Counted from the first letter of the stretch, positions 19,327-29,956 are shown. The stretch: DNA of 64,000 nucleotides from Pseudomonas sp. MWU13-2105 (GCF_023242315.1 NZ_JALLIY010000006.1:62001-126000), one strand, 5' to 3'. Notes: generated from the letters alone by a model not told the origin. Made by a program: numbers and translations.

Positions 19327-19388
19327 TTGTGGCGAGCGGGCTTCAGGGGCGCTTCGCACCCCAGCACGGGCAAGCCCGCTCGCCACAA
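19327..19388. repeat. REP-like perfect 17-bp inverted repeat
   Basis: TTGTGGCGAGCGGGCTT (19327-19343) and its exact inverse (19372-19388). A different REP flavour (GGCGAGCGGGC) from the others in the window; it may end transcription of the convergent hglS and LysR genes. Confidence 0.8.
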
Positions 19389-19402
19389 AACTGCGCTCGA
19401 CG

Positions 19403-20308
19403 TCAAATGGCTTTAATTGCTGTTGCCTTGGCTGACCCAGACTCCGCTTCAGCCATCAACTCATTCAACGCCACCACCAACGGCGCCCGCACCGAGGCAC
19501 GCTGCCAGACAATCCCCAGGGTCCGAAACAGCCTCGGCCCCGGGACTTCCCAGCGGCGTACGCCTTGTGCCTCGTGATTGGCCGCCGGGCGGTCCGGCAC
19601 CAGCGCTACCCCCAGCCCCTCGGCGACGAACTTGACGATGATGTCGATGCCATCCAGCTCGAACTGGGACTGGGGCTTGAGGCCGTGGCCTTGCAGATAG
19701 GCCTCCACCAGCTTGCCGCCAACCACCTTGCGGCTGAAACGGATAAAGGGCTGTTCGACGATGGTCGCCAGCACATCCTCCACCGGCAGTGTCACCGGGG
19801 TGATCAGCACCAGCGGTTCCTCCACCAGCGCCCGCCACTCGCAGCTCTTGGGCAAGGCGAACAACGGGTGCACGATCAACGCCGCATCCAGGTCGCCGCT
19901 CACCACCTGCTCCAGCAGCTCCTGGGAATTGCCCGGCTCGATATAGATCTCGATCTCGGGATAACGCCGCCGCCACTCATGCAGCGCCGGCGGCAACAAC
20001 TGCATCAAGGCATATTGGGTCGCCCCCAGGCGCAAGGGACCGGCCGGCAATACGCCACTGGAAGCACTGGCACGCAGGTCGCGGGCCTCGCGGACAATCA
20101 GCCGGGCCCGCTCGATAATCCGATGGGCCACCGGAGTCGGCTTCACGGTATGGCCGCTGCGCCTGAGCAAGGCATTGCCGAGCTGCTTTTCCAGGGCCTT
20201 GATCTGCTGGGCCACGGTGGTCGGCGCCAGGTCCAGCTGGCGCGCCGCCGCGGCGATGGAACCGCAGTCGATCACCGCCAGGAAGGTTTCGAGAAATTGA
20301 GTATCCAT
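19403..20308 (-). CDS. LysR-type regulator, probably of the adjacent dehydratase gene
   Basis: 301 residues. The HTH is at 1-60 (FLETFLAVIDCGSIAAAARQ; recognition helix APTTVAQQIKALE). The substrate-binding domain is at 90-290. It is divergent from the serine/threonine dehydratase gene with a 94-bp gap, the classic layout for an LTTR controlling the gene next to it. The effector is unknown, but an amino acid is plausible. Confidence 0.85.
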   Translation of the reverse strand: MDTQFLETFLAVIDCGSIAAAARQLDLAPTTVAQQIKALEKQLGNALLRRSGHTVKPTPVAHRIIERARLIVREARDLRASASSGVLPAGPLRLGATQYALMQLLPPALHEWRRRYPEIEIYIEPGNSQELLEQVVSGDLDAALIVHPLFALPKSCEWRALVEEPLVLITPVTLPVEDVLATIVEQPFIRFSRKVVGGKLVEAYLQGHGLKPQSQFELDGIDIIVKFVAEGLGVALVPDRPAANHEAQGVRRWEVPGPRLFRTLGIVWQRASVRAPLVVALNELMAEAESGSAKATAIKAI

Positions 20309-20402
20309 CCACGGATTTTACGTTGTTCAACAGCGTGAACAAGCGCTTTTCAAGCGACCTGGAAAACCGCAAATTAGGCTTTTGCACAGCGAGGAACGCG
20401 AC

Positions 20403-21389
20403 ATGAGCGCACAGTCCATCCAACTGGCCGATATCGAACAGGCCGCCCGCCGTATCCACGGACACGCCGTGGAAACGCCCCTGCTGGAATTCCATAGCCT
20501 GAATGAACACTGCCAGGGTCGGGTACTGGTCAAGCCGGAAGTGCTGCAAAGAACCGGCTCGTTCAAGTTCCGGGGCGCCTACAACACCCTCGCCAGTCTC
20601 AGCCCGCAAGAGCACGCCCGTGGCGTGCTGGCCTTCTCATCCGGCAACCATGCCCAGGGCGTGGCCTGCGCCGCCAAGCTGCTGGGCATCCGGGCGACAA
20701 TCCTGATGCCCAGTGATGCTCCCGCCTTGAAGATCCGCCGCACCCGCGAATATGGTGCCGAGGTGGTGCTGTTCGACCGCGAGAGCGAAGACCGCGAGGC
20801 CATCGCCGCGACGCTGATCGCCGAAAGCGGCGCGGTGCTGGTCAAGCCCTACGACGACCCGCGGGTCATGGCCGGCCAGGGCACCCTGGGACTGGAGATC
20901 GCCCGCCAGGCCGAGGCGCTGGGCCTGCGTCCCGACGTCGCCCTGGTGCCCTGCGGCGGCGGTGGCCTGATTGCCGGGGTCAGCGTGGCCCTGCACAGTC
21001 AGTTTCCCGAGATCGCGCTGTATGCGGTGGAACCGGAAGGCTTCGACGATACCGGGCGCTCCCTGGCCGCGGGCAGCCGGCAAAGTATCGCGGCAGGCGG
21101 ACACTCGATCTGCGACGCGATCCTGACCGCCACACCGGGCGAGTTGACCTTCCAGATCAATCGCCGGCTGCTGCGCGGCGCGCTGGCGGTAACCGATGCA
21201 GAGGTCCGCTTCGCCCTGAGATGGGCCTTCGAAAATCTCAAGCTGGTGGTCGAACCGGGTGGCGTGGTCGGCCTGGCGGCGCTGCTGGCCGGGCGCATCG
21301 CACTGGAGGGCCGCTGTGCGGTGGTGGTCCTGTCGGGGGGCAATGCCGACCCGGCACTGTTCGCCAATGCACTGCTGACGAACGATTGA
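20403..21389 (+). CDS. PLP-dependent serine/threonine dehydratase-like enzyme
   Basis: 328-residue fold-type II PLP enzyme without a C-terminal ACT regulatory domain, so catabolic-type rather than IlvA. The PLP lysine is Lys55 in GSFKFRGAYNT. The phosphate-binding glycine loop is VPCGGGGLIAG. Expected to deaminate L-threonine/L-serine or a related hydroxy-amino acid such as 3-hydroxyaspartate. ATG 20403 (MSAQSIQLADIEQAARRIHG) fits family N-termini and follows GAGGAACGCGAC; the ATG 21 bp upstream has no better site. Exact substrate cannot be read from sequence. Confidence 0.82.
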   Translation: MSAQSIQLADIEQAARRIHGHAVETPLLEFHSLNEHCQGRVLVKPEVLQRTGSFKFRGAYNTLASLSPQEHARGVLAFSSGNHAQGVACAAKLLGIRATILMPSDAPALKIRRTREYGAEVVLFDRESEDREAIAATLIAESGAVLVKPYDDPRVMAGQGTLGLEIARQAEALGLRPDVALVPCGGGGLIAGVSVALHSQFPEIALYAVEPEGFDDTGRSLAAGSRQSIAAGGHSICDAILTATPGELTFQINRRLLRGALAVTDAEVRFALRWAFENLKLVVEPGGVVGLAALLAGRIALEGRCAVVVLSGGNADPALFANALLTND

Positions 21390-21435
21390 ACGGCGCCGTC
21401 GCGGGAGTGACGGCCCGCATGCCGGGCTGGACTTG

Positions 21436-22755
<1,320 letters not shown>

Positions 22756-22800
22756 GGCAACTCCTGGATGGAGGCAGGAGTTTAATGCATGCCGGCCTTA

Positions 22801-22853
22801 TCTGCCATTTACTGCCACAAACCGCCAAAATGACCGCCATTTTATCTGGCAGA
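22801..22853. promoter_or_regulatory. Candidate upstream activator site for FisR
   Basis: TCTGCCA (22801-22807) and inverted TGGCAGA (22847-22853) flank TGCCA and AAAATG...CATTTT repeats. It lies about 80-130 bp upstream of the sigma-54 promoter, the usual place for an enhancer. Confidence 0.5.
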
Positions 22854-22929
22854 CGCTTACAAAGCATAAAATTTCGGCGAATGTGTTGATATAAATCAGC
22901 AATAACGGACAAAAATCAAAATCGCCGCC

Positions 22930-22945
22930 TGGCATGCTTATTGAA
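22930..22945 (+). promoter_or_regulatory. Sigma-54 (-24/-12) promoter of the sulfide operon
   Basis: TGGCATGCTTATTGAA fits TGGCAC-N5-TTGC with GG at -24 and TTGA at -12, about 90 bp upstream of the dioxygenase ATG. The GA instead of GC at -12 is a weak point. Confidence 0.6.
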
Positions 22946-23036
22946 CTCTGACAGACAGGAACGGGATATCGAACACATCGCCTAACCTGTAGGAGCGTGT
23001 GAGCCTCATACCCGTCGACGACATCCGGAGTACACA

Positions 23037-23921
23037 ATGACCTTTGGCGACAAGCTAGCCGTAGAAGCCTTTTTCGACCCCGACACCTGGACCATCAGCT
23101 ATCTGGTGCTGGACACCAGCACCCGCCGCTGCGCGCTGATCGACAGCGTCCTCGACTACGACCCCAAGTCCGGACGGACCCGCACCGCATCGGCCGACCG
23201 GCTGATCGCCAGGGTCCGCGAGCTGGACGCCGAGGTCGAGTGGATCCTGGAAACCCATGTGCACGCCGACCACCTCTCGGCGGCGGCCTACCTGAAGGAA
23301 CAGCTCGGCGCCAAGGTTGCCATCGGCAGCCACATCACCGTGGTCCAGCAGGTCTTCGGCGAACTCTTCCATGCCGGCAGTGACTTCCAGCGCGACGGCA
23401 GCCAGTTCGATGTACTGCTCGGCGACAACGCCGAATTCAGCATCGGCACCTTGCAGGCCCGTGCCCTGCACACCCCGGGGCATACCCCGGCGTGCATGAG
23501 CTACCTGATCGAGTCCGACACTGAACTCGTCGCCTTTGTCGGCGATACCCTGTTCATGCCCGACTACGGCACCGCCCGCTGCGATTTCCCCGGCGCCGAT
23601 GCGCGCACCCTCTATCGCTCGATCCGCCAACTGCTGGCACTGCCGCCGCAGACCCGGCTGTTCATGTGCCACGACTACCTGCCCGGCGGCCGCGAACTGC
23701 GCTACATGACCAGCGTCGCCGAACAGCGCGCGAGCAATATCCATATCCATGACGGCATCGACGAAGACACCTTCGTCAGCATGCGCGAGGCCCGTGACGC
23801 CACCCTCGACATGCCGGTGCTGATACTGCCGGCGGTGCAGGTCAACATGCGCAGCGGCCAGTTGCCCGAGCCGGAAGCCAACGGCGTGCGTTACCTGAAG
23901 ATCCCGCTCAATGCCCTCTGA
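23037..23921 (+). CDS. Persulfide dioxygenase (ETHE1-like metallo-beta-lactamase fold)
   Basis: 294 residues, cytoplasmic. The MBL motif THVHADHLSAAAYL is present (His74, His76, Asp78, His79), with downstream LHTPGHTPACMSYL and the bridging-Asp region FVGDTLFMPDYGTARCDFPG. ETHE1/Blh-type enzymes use mononuclear Fe(II) and O2 to turn glutathione persulfide into sulfite. First gene of an operon with SQR and a TauE exporter, read from a sigma-54-like promoter and facing fisR. The group fits sulfide and persulfide removal: SQR makes persulfide, this enzyme makes sulfite, TauE exports it. Confidence 0.9.
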   Translation: MTFGDKLAVEAFFDPDTWTISYLVLDTSTRRCALIDSVLDYDPKSGRTRTASADRLIARVRELDAEVEWILETHVHADHLSAAAYLKEQLGAKVAIGSHITVVQQVFGELFHAGSDFQRDGSQFDVLLGDNAEFSIGTLQARALHTPGHTPACMSYLIESDTELVAFVGDTLFMPDYGTARCDFPGADARTLYRSIRQLLALPPQTRLFMCHDYLPGGRELRYMTSVAEQRASNIHIHDGIDEDTFVSMREARDATLDMPVLILPAVQVNMRSGQLPEPEANGVRYLKIPLNAL

Positions 23922-23937
23922 ACCAGGACCCGACCCC

Positions 23938-25197
23938 ATGTCTTCGACTGCCGTTTCCCATCACCAGATCCTGATCATCGGCGCCGGCGCGGCCGGTATC
24001 GCCGTGGCCGCCAGCCTGCTGGCCCGGGCCCCCGGCCTGGATATCGCGATTATCGACCCGGCCGACACCCACTACTACCAACCCGGCTGGACCATGGTCG
24101 GGGCTGGGGTGTTTCGCCCCGAATCGACTGCCCGGCCCATGGCCTCGCTGATCCCCCGTGGCGTGCGCTGGATCAAGGCGGCGGTCAGTGCCTTCGGCCC
24201 CCACGGTCACGAAGTGGTACTCACCGACCAGAGCCGGGTCGGCTACGAACAGTTGATCGTCTGCCCCGGCCTGAAGCTCGACTGGGCGGCCATCGACGGG
24301 CTCGAAGAGACCCTCGGACGCAATGGCGTGACCTCCAACTACCGCTACGACCTCGCCCCCTACACCTGGAAACTGGTGCAGGCGCTCAACGAGGGCGAAG
24401 CCTTGTTCAGCCAGCCGCCGATGCCGATCAAATGTGCCGGCGCGCCGCAGAAGGCCCTGTACCTGTCCTGTGATCACTGGCTCAAGGGCGCACGCCTGGG
24501 GCGGATCAACGCCCGCTTCTTCAACGCCGGCGCCGTGCTGTTCGGCGTGGCCGACTATGTACCGGCGCTGATGGAATACGTCCACAAGTATGCGATCGAC
24601 CTGCAGTTCGGCCACAGCCTGGTGGCGGTCAACGGCCCGGCGAAGCAGGCGACCTTCGCCCGGACCCTGGCCGATGGCAGCCCGGAAACCCTGGTCCGCT
24701 CGTTCGACATGCTGCATGTGGTGCCGCCGCAAGTGGCCCCGGACTTCATCCGTTCCAGCCCCTTGGCCGATGCCGCCGGCTGGGTCGATGTCGATCCGGC
24801 CACCCTGCAACACCGCCAGTTCGCCAATATCCATGGCCTGGGCGACGTGACCAACACCAGCAATGCCAAGACCGCCGCCGCCGCGCGCAAGCAGGCGCCG
24901 GTGGTGGCCAACAACGTGCTGGTGGCCCTCGGGCGCCTGCCCCGACAGGCCACCTACGACGGTTATGGTTCCTGCCCGCTGACCGTGGAGCGCGGCAAGA
25001 TCGTCCTCGCCGAATTCACCTACGGCGGCAAGCTGGCTCCGACATTCGCCCCCTGGTTGCTGGACGGGCGCAAACCGACGCGCCTGGCCTGGTGGCTGAA
25101 GGAGCGGATCCTGCCACCGTTGTACTGGCGCGGCATGCTCAAGGGCCGTGAATGGCTGGCGCGGCCGACATTGACGGCGGCCAAAGCACAACCATGA
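23938..25197 (+). CDS. Sulfide:quinone oxidoreductase (type II, SQOR-like)
   Basis: 419 residues from ATG 23938 (MSSTAVSHHQ); ATG 23911 would overlap the dioxygenase by 11 bp and adds nine residues without similarity. The FAD-binding Rossmann motif ILIIGAGAAGIAVAASLL is at the N-terminus. Redox cysteines are visible as Cys109 (IVCPGLK), Cys166 (IKCAGAPQK) and Cys346 (YGSCPLT); the IKCAGAPQK and SCPL contexts are those of mitochondrial SQOR. It oxidises H2S, passes electrons to quinone at the inner membrane and leaves a persulfide. The stop overlaps the next start (ATGA). Confidence 0.9.
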   Translation: MSSTAVSHHQILIIGAGAAGIAVAASLLARAPGLDIAIIDPADTHYYQPGWTMVGAGVFRPESTARPMASLIPRGVRWIKAAVSAFGPHGHEVVLTDQSRVGYEQLIVCPGLKLDWAAIDGLEETLGRNGVTSNYRYDLAPYTWKLVQALNEGEALFSQPPMPIKCAGAPQKALYLSCDHWLKGARLGRINARFFNAGAVLFGVADYVPALMEYVHKYAIDLQFGHSLVAVNGPAKQATFARTLADGSPETLVRSFDMLHVVPPQVAPDFIRSSPLADAAGWVDVDPATLQHRQFANIHGLGDVTNTSNAKTAAAARKQAPVVANNVLVALGRLPRQATYDGYGSCPLTVERGKIVLAEFTYGGKLAPTFAPWLLDGRKPTRLAWWLKERILPPLYWRGMLKGREWLARPTLTAAKAQP

Positions 25198-26018
25198 ACG
25201 AACATCTGTTGCTGGGGGCGGGACTCGGCACGCTGATTGGCGCGATCCTGGCCCTGACCGGGGCCGGCGGCGGCATCCTCGCGGTGCCATTGCTGGTGTT
25301 CGGACTGGGGTTATCGATGGTCGAGGCGGCGCCCATCGGCTTGCTCGCGGTGGGCCTGGCGGCGAGCGTCGGGGCCTTGCTCGGCTTGCGCCAGGGCATT
25401 GTCCGTTATCGGGCTGCGGCCTATATTGCCGGGATAGGTGTGTTGCTGACGCCACTGGGGCTATGGCTCGCCCATCACCTGCCCAACGCGCCGCTGGCCC
25501 TGGGGTTTGCGCTGGTGATGGTCTACGCCTGCGGGCGGATCTTTCTCAAGGCGCGCAAGGAGTTGCGGCACGGGCATCCGCCGCCGCGACCGGGCTTCCA
25601 GCCGTGCGTGCTGAATCCCCTGCAAGGCCGGCTGCGCTGGACCCTGCCCTGCGCCCGCGCACTGACCGTCACCGGCATGCTCTCGGGATTGTTGTCGGGG
25701 TTGCTCGGGGTCGGCGGCGGCTTTGTCATCATTCCGGCGCTGACGCGCTACACCAACCTGGACAGCCGGAGCATCGTCGCCACGTCCCTGGCGGTGATTG
25801 CGCTGGTGTCGCTGGGCAGCGTGGTGACGGCGAGCCTGTCCGGGGTGATGCATTGGTCGGTGGGCGGGCCTTTTGCGGCGGGGGCTGTGCTGGGATTGGT
25901 ACTCGGCCGCCAGGTTGCCGGGCATCTGGCCGGGCCGCGGTTGCAGCAATTGTTCGCGCTGGTCGGGGTGATCGCGGCGGGGCTGCTGGCGATGGGCGCG
26001 CTGGGGCTTTCGTTCTAG
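25194..26018 (+). CDS. TauE/SafE-family membrane protein (probable sulfite exporter)
   Basis: 274-residue integral membrane protein with about eight hydrophobic segments and the duplicated TauE/SafE motif: GAGGGILAVPLLVFGLGL in the first half and GLLGVGGGFVIIPAL in the second. Start ATG 25194 overlaps the SQR stop, so translation is coupled. In this operon the likely cargo is sulfite or a related sulfur oxyanion made by the dioxygenase; this follows from context. Confidence 0.87.
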   Translation: MNEHLLLGAGLGTLIGAILALTGAGGGILAVPLLVFGLGLSMVEAAPIGLLAVGLAASVGALLGLRQGIVRYRAAAYIAGIGVLLTPLGLWLAHHLPNAPLALGFALVMVYACGRIFLKARKELRHGHPPPRPGFQPCVLNPLQGRLRWTLPCARALTVTGMLSGLLSGLLGVGGGFVIIPALTRYTNLDSRSIVATSLAVIALVSLGSVVTASLSGVMHWSVGGPFAAGAVLGLVLGRQVAGHLAGPRLQQLFALVGVIAAGLLAMGALGLSF

Positions 26019-26252
26019 GCCATCGGCTTTTGGCGATCTCGAGGCCCTATTCGCTGCGATCCGGCGTCCCGGTGAGTTCTGCTCCCACAATGTCTTGTGT
26101 CAAACCGAGAGTTCGCATACGACCGAAGATCCAATGAGGGAGCGGAGCTTGTCGGATCGCCGCACCGCCGCGAAGCTTTTGGCGGCCCCAAGGGCTCCAT
26201 CGCCGGCAAGCCTGGCGCCTCCAGGTCAGCGGGCAGCTTTCACGCCGATATT

Positions 26253-26693
26253 TTATTCCGCCGGCAGCTTGCGGAACCCCACCGCCAGGCGATTCCAGCT
26301 GTTGATGGTGTTGATCGCCAGCGTCAGGTCGACCATTTCCTTGGGGCTGAACTCGGCACTCAACAAGACGTAGTCTTCATCCGGCGCATGGGTCTGCGCG
26401 AGCTGGGTCAGCGCCTCGGTCCAGGCGATCGCGGCGCGTTCGCGCGGGGTGAAGAACGGCGTTTCACGCCAGACCGACAGACAGTGCAGGCGACGTTCGG
26501 TCTCACCCAGCTTGCGCGCATCGGTGGTGTGCATATCGACACAAAAGGCGCAGCCATTGATCTGCGAGGAGCGCAACTTGACCAGTTCAAGCAAGGATTT
26601 CTCCAAAGGCAGTTTGTTCACCGCGTTTTCAAGCGCCAGCATGGCTTTGAGAGCATCCGGCGAAGCGGTATAGAAATCAATACGAGGTTGCAT
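26253..26693 (-). CDS. AhpD-like carboxymuconolactone decarboxylase family protein
   Basis: 146 residues from ATG 26693 (MQPRIDFYTASPDALKAM); upstream in-frame sequence to 26786 has no family similarity. The AhpD redox motif is present as Cys48 and Cys51 in NGCAFCVDMHTTDARKLG, with the downstream helix bundle typical of the family. These proteins reduce peroxides with thiols. Divergent from a decayed MocR regulator that may once have controlled it. The 26019-26252 gap before it has no ORF or clear signal. Confidence 0.85.
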   Translation of the reverse strand: MQPRIDFYTASPDALKAMLALENAVNKLPLEKSLLELVKLRSSQINGCAFCVDMHTTDARKLGETERRLHCLSVWRETPFFTPRERAAIAWTEALTQLAQTHAPDEDYVLLSAEFSPKEMVDLTLAINTINSWNRLAVGFRKLPAE

Positions 26694-26869
26694 GGTGTTG
26701 CTCCTGGCAAGTGGGGACTGGCGCCAAGGTAACCCCCCTCCCGCCACGGGACAAATAGCCAATTGCGGCAAAGATCGGGATACCAATCCCGGCGTTTCGA
26801 AGCCTCCGCCGGCAGGCTAGACTGCGTCCATCGGCGCGAACCCGCCCGCCCCTCCAGCCGAGCCGCGAC

Positions 26870-27518
26870 ATGGAATTGCACATCAGCCGATCCAGGCCGA
26901 TGAACTGACCGGGGCCGCGGTGATCGAGCATTGGCGCGACGCAGCCATGCCGATGCATCACCCGACCCATACCCTGCGCTACGACTACCTCGGCGGCGCC
27001 ACCGGCAAGCACCAGTTTCCCCAGGAGAAATGGCGCCGCTGCGTGCTTTTCGCCTTGCGCCAGGGCGCACAGTCGCTCGGTTTGTACGGCCAGCCAGAAG
27101 GTTTGTCGATGCTACGCGAAGCCATATCCCGGCATATCGGCTTCTCCCGCGGAGTGCGCTGCAGCAGCGACGACCTGCTGGTGACCAACGGCGCGCAACA
27201 GGCCCTCGACCTGGTTGCCCGGGTGCTGGTGGAACCGGGTTGCACAGTGGTGGTGGAAGACCCCGGCTATCCGCCGGCACGCCTGCTGTTTGCCGCCCAG
27301 GGCGCGCGGGTGATCGGGGTTCCGGTGGACGACCAGGGCCTGCGGGTGGAGCTGATTCCCGACGGAACACGACTGATCTATGTCACCCCGGCGCACCAGT
27401 TCCCCCCGCGCCGCGCAGCGGCCTGCTGATGGGCTACGGCTGTATCGACAGCCTGGATATCCAGCCGTCGCTGGATCGGCTGCGGGCGCTTCTGCAACAG
27501 CTGGCCCCAAGGGACTGA
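26870..27518 (+). pseudogene. Decayed MocR/PdxR-type regulator (aminotransferase-domain remnant)
   Basis: Broken at several points. ATG 26870 starts a MocR-like N-terminus (MELHIS) but stops at 26906. The winged-HTH coding part is gone. A reading frame from about 26920 then codes for the fold-I aminotransferase domain: YDYLGG...FPQEKW, SLGLYGQPEGLSMLREAI, LLVTNGAQQALDLV, VEDPGYPPAR, IYVTPAHQFP. It breaks off near 27405, where the lysine-bearing half should begin. The true C-terminus (GLLMGYGCIDSL) follows in another frame to 27518. About half the gene has been lost, so no working regulator is made. Confidence 0.82.
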
Positions 27519-27522
27519 AACC

Positions 27523-28965
27523 CTAGGTCCGACTGCGCAACCACTGCATGAACCCGCGCTTCTGCGCCGGCTGGGGCACTTCGCGGGTGAAGTTCTGCAC
27601 CGCGTTCAAGCGCCGGTCGAGCAGGTTCTTCATGGCCTCGCCGATGTCGTGGCGGGCTTCCAGGCAGGGCTTGAGGTACTCGTTTTCAATGCGATACAGC
27701 AGGCAGTCGGTCTTGGCGGTGAAGTCCGCCACCACCGCCATGTCGGCCAGCACCCCGGCCTCGCCGATCACCTCGCCCGGTCCCATGCGCCCGGCTTCCA
27801 TCGGCACGCCGCCGCGCAACAGCGTCACCGAGACCACGCCGGATTCGATGATGAACAGGTGATCGCTGATCTCGCCACGGGCCATGATCTCGCTACCGGC
27901 ACGGAACGTCTGCGCCTGCATGTTCTCGCTGAAGGTATCCTTCTCCTCCGAGCGCAAGGTGGAGAAGATCGACGAGCTTTCCAACAACCTGCGCGGGCGC
28001 GACAAATTCACCGGTGTGGCGCTCTCCCCGCTGGACAGCAAGCTCACGCCCGAAGCACGCAAGTGGCGGAACGCCAGGTCGAAGAGCTGATTGCGCACTT
28101 CGCGCTTCTCGCCCATGGACACCACGAAACCGTTGATCTCGTATTCCGCGCCCTCGGCGCTGGAGCTTTTCAGCGTCACGCAAGGCGCCGGGGTCGGCAG
28201 CAAGGCGCGACAGCCGAGCATCGCGCGCTCCAGGGCATCGATCACCACCTGGGGCCGGGAATGCGGGCTGACCTGCACGCTGATGGACAAGCCATGCATA
28301 TCGCTGGGGCGACTGAAGTTGACGATCTTGGCCCTGGCCGCGAGAGAGTTGGGCACCACCGCCATGCTGCCCTGGGAGGTTTGCAGGCGCGTGGCGCGCC
28401 AGTCGATATCGACGACCCGGCCCTCGGTGCCGTCGATGGACACCCAATCGTCGACCTGATAGGGCTTGGTGGCATTCAGCACAATCCCGGAAAACACGTC
28501 GCTGAGGGTGCTCTGCAAGGCCAGGCCGACAATGATCGCCAGGGCCCCGGAGGTCGCCAGCACGCCCTTGACCGGCAGGTCGAGCACATAGGCCGCCGCC
28601 GCGACGATGGCGATCAGGAAGATGATCGCCCCGAGCACATCCTGCACCAGCCGACCGGCATGCCCGACCCGCTGCATCATCACCGTGCCGAGCAGCACCG
28701 TCAGGGTCCGCGCGCCGAACAGCCACCAGCCGATCTGCAGGCCGGTGGCCGCCAGGTGCCGGGGGATGTCATCGGGCCAGGGCGGGGTCTGCAGGGGGTT
28801 CATGCCTTCGTTGAACAACAGCAGGCTGAACAGCGAGAACACCGTCAGGCGCACCGCCAGTTTCCAGGTGTCGCTTTTGCTGCCCATCAGGTGCCACAAC
28901 AACAAATCGACCACGATCAGCAGAAAAGCGCAGGACAGGGGATGTTCAGACAACAGGTCAAGCAT
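27523..28965 (-). CDS. MscS-family mechanosensitive channel with C-terminal cyclic-nucleotide-binding domain
   Basis: 480 residues. Membrane segments span about 10-185. The pore/beta domain follows with the MscS signature (VGLALQSTLSDVFSGIVLNATKPYQVDDWV) and mixed-fold C-terminus to about 315. Residues about 330-455 form a CNBD (FSENMQAQTFRAGSEIMARG, GEVIGEAGVLADMAVVADFTA). Inner-membrane channel that should open on tension and may be tuned by a cyclic nucleotide. Transcribed alone, with the pirin gene upstream on the same strand 124 bp away. Confidence 0.87.
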   Translation of the reverse strand: MLDLLSEHPLSCAFLLIVVDLLLWHLMGSKSDTWKLAVRLTVFSLFSLLLFNEGMNPLQTPPWPDDIPRHLAATGLQIGWWLFGARTLTVLLGTVMMQRVGHAGRLVQDVLGAIIFLIAIVAAAAYVLDLPVKGVLATSGALAIIVGLALQSTLSDVFSGIVLNATKPYQVDDWVSIDGTEGRVVDIDWRATRLQTSQGSMAVVPNSLAARAKIVNFSRPSDMHGLSISVQVSPHSRPQVVIDALERAMLGCRALLPTPAPCVTLKSSSAEGAEYEINGFVVSMGEKREVRNQLFDLAFRHLRASGVSLLSSGESATPVNLSRPRRLLESSSIFSTLRSEEKDTFSENMQAQTFRAGSEIMARGEISDHLFIIESGVVSVTLLRGGVPMEAGRMGPGEVIGEAGVLADMAVVADFTAKTDCLLYRIENEYLKPCLEARHDIGEAMKNLLDRRLNAVQNFTREVPQPAQKRGFMQWLRSRT

Positions 28966-29054
28966 CGAGCCACTCCATGAAAAGAAACCGTCGGCGCGGC
29001 GAAGATCGCACAGAACGGCTTCCTGGAGTTATAGCTTTATATTCGGCGCGGCGC

Positions 29055-29081
29055 AGCGGCCCTCGGCGAACGGGGGCCGCT
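29055..29081 (-). terminator. Terminator-like hairpin after the pirin gene
   Basis: Stem AGCGGCCC / GGGCCGCT with an 11-base loop, starting 9 bp after the pirin stop. No T-run follows, so termination would be weak or protein-assisted. Confidence 0.4.
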
Positions 29082-29089
29082 TGGCGGCG

Positions 29090-29956
29090 TCAGTCGTGCA
29101 TCTGCCCGAAGCGCCCGGCCTGGAAGTCGGCAAAGGCCTGGTGGATCTCGGCTTCGCTGTTCATCACGAAGGGACCATGGCCGACAATCGGCTCGTCGAT
29201 CGGCTCGCCGCTGAGCAGCAGCACCAGCGCATCGATATCGGCGTGCAACGACACGTCGCGACCGGCCGGCTCGAACACCACCAACTGCCCCGGTTGCGCC
29301 AGTTGCTCGCCATTGACCCGCACGCTGCCGCGCAGGACCACCAGCACGGAACTGCGACCTTCGTGCAGCTCCAGCGCCAGGGTTTTCCCGCCGTTCAGGC
29401 GGATATCCCACACATCCATCGGCGTGAAGGTCCGCGCCGGCCCCTGCTGGCCGTCGAACTCCCCGGCGATCAGGCGCAGGCTGCCGGCCTGGTCCTTAAG
29501 GGCAATCCGCGGGATATCGCGGTCGAGAATGCCCTGGTAACCGGCCGGCGCCGACTTGTCCCGCGCCGGCAGGTTGACCCAGAGCTGGACCATTTCCAGT
29601 CGGCCGCCGCGTTTGGCGAAAGCTTCGGAATGAAACTCTTCGTGGATGATCCCCGCGGCGGCGGTCATCCATTGCACGTCGCCCGGGCCGATCACACCAC
29701 CGGCCCCGGTGGAGTCGCGGTGCTCCACTTCACCGTCATAGACGATGGTCACGGTTTCAAAACCGCGATGGGGGTGCTGGCCGACCCCACGACGCTGGCT
29801 GGTCGGGGTGAAATCAGCGGGGCCGGCATGGTCCAGCAGCAGGAACGGGCTGATCTGCCGGCCCAGGTTGTCATAGGAAAACAGCGTGCGCACCGGAAAG
29901 CCGTCGCCGACCCAATGGCCCCTGGGGCTGGTATAGAGACCAAGAATCTTTTTCAT
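29090..29956 (-). CDS. Pirin family protein (bicupin)
   Basis: 288 residues from ATG 29956 (MKKILGLYTSPRGHWVGDGF), chosen because GGAGG lies 6-7 bases upstream; the ATG at 29971 lies in the SD region. The N-terminal cupin carries the pirin metal motif (HPHRGFETVTIVYDGEVEHRD), with His and Glu ligands, and HEEFHS further on; the C-terminal cupin is smaller. Bacterial pirins are quercetinase-like or regulatory; which applies here is unknown. Confidence 0.87.
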   Translation of the reverse strand: MKKILGLYTSPRGHWVGDGFPVRTLFSYDNLGRQISPFLLLDHAGPADFTPTSQRRGVGQHPHRGFETVTIVYDGEVEHRDSTGAGGVIGPGDVQWMTAAAGIIHEEFHSEAFAKRGGRLEMVQLWVNLPARDKSAPAGYQGILDRDIPRIALKDQAGSLRLIAGEFDGQQGPARTFTPMDVWDIRLNGGKTLALELHEGRSSVLVVLRGSVRVNGEQLAQPGQLVVFEPAGRDVSLHADIDALVLLLSGEPIDEPIVGHGPFVMNSEAEIHQAFADFQAGRFGQMHD

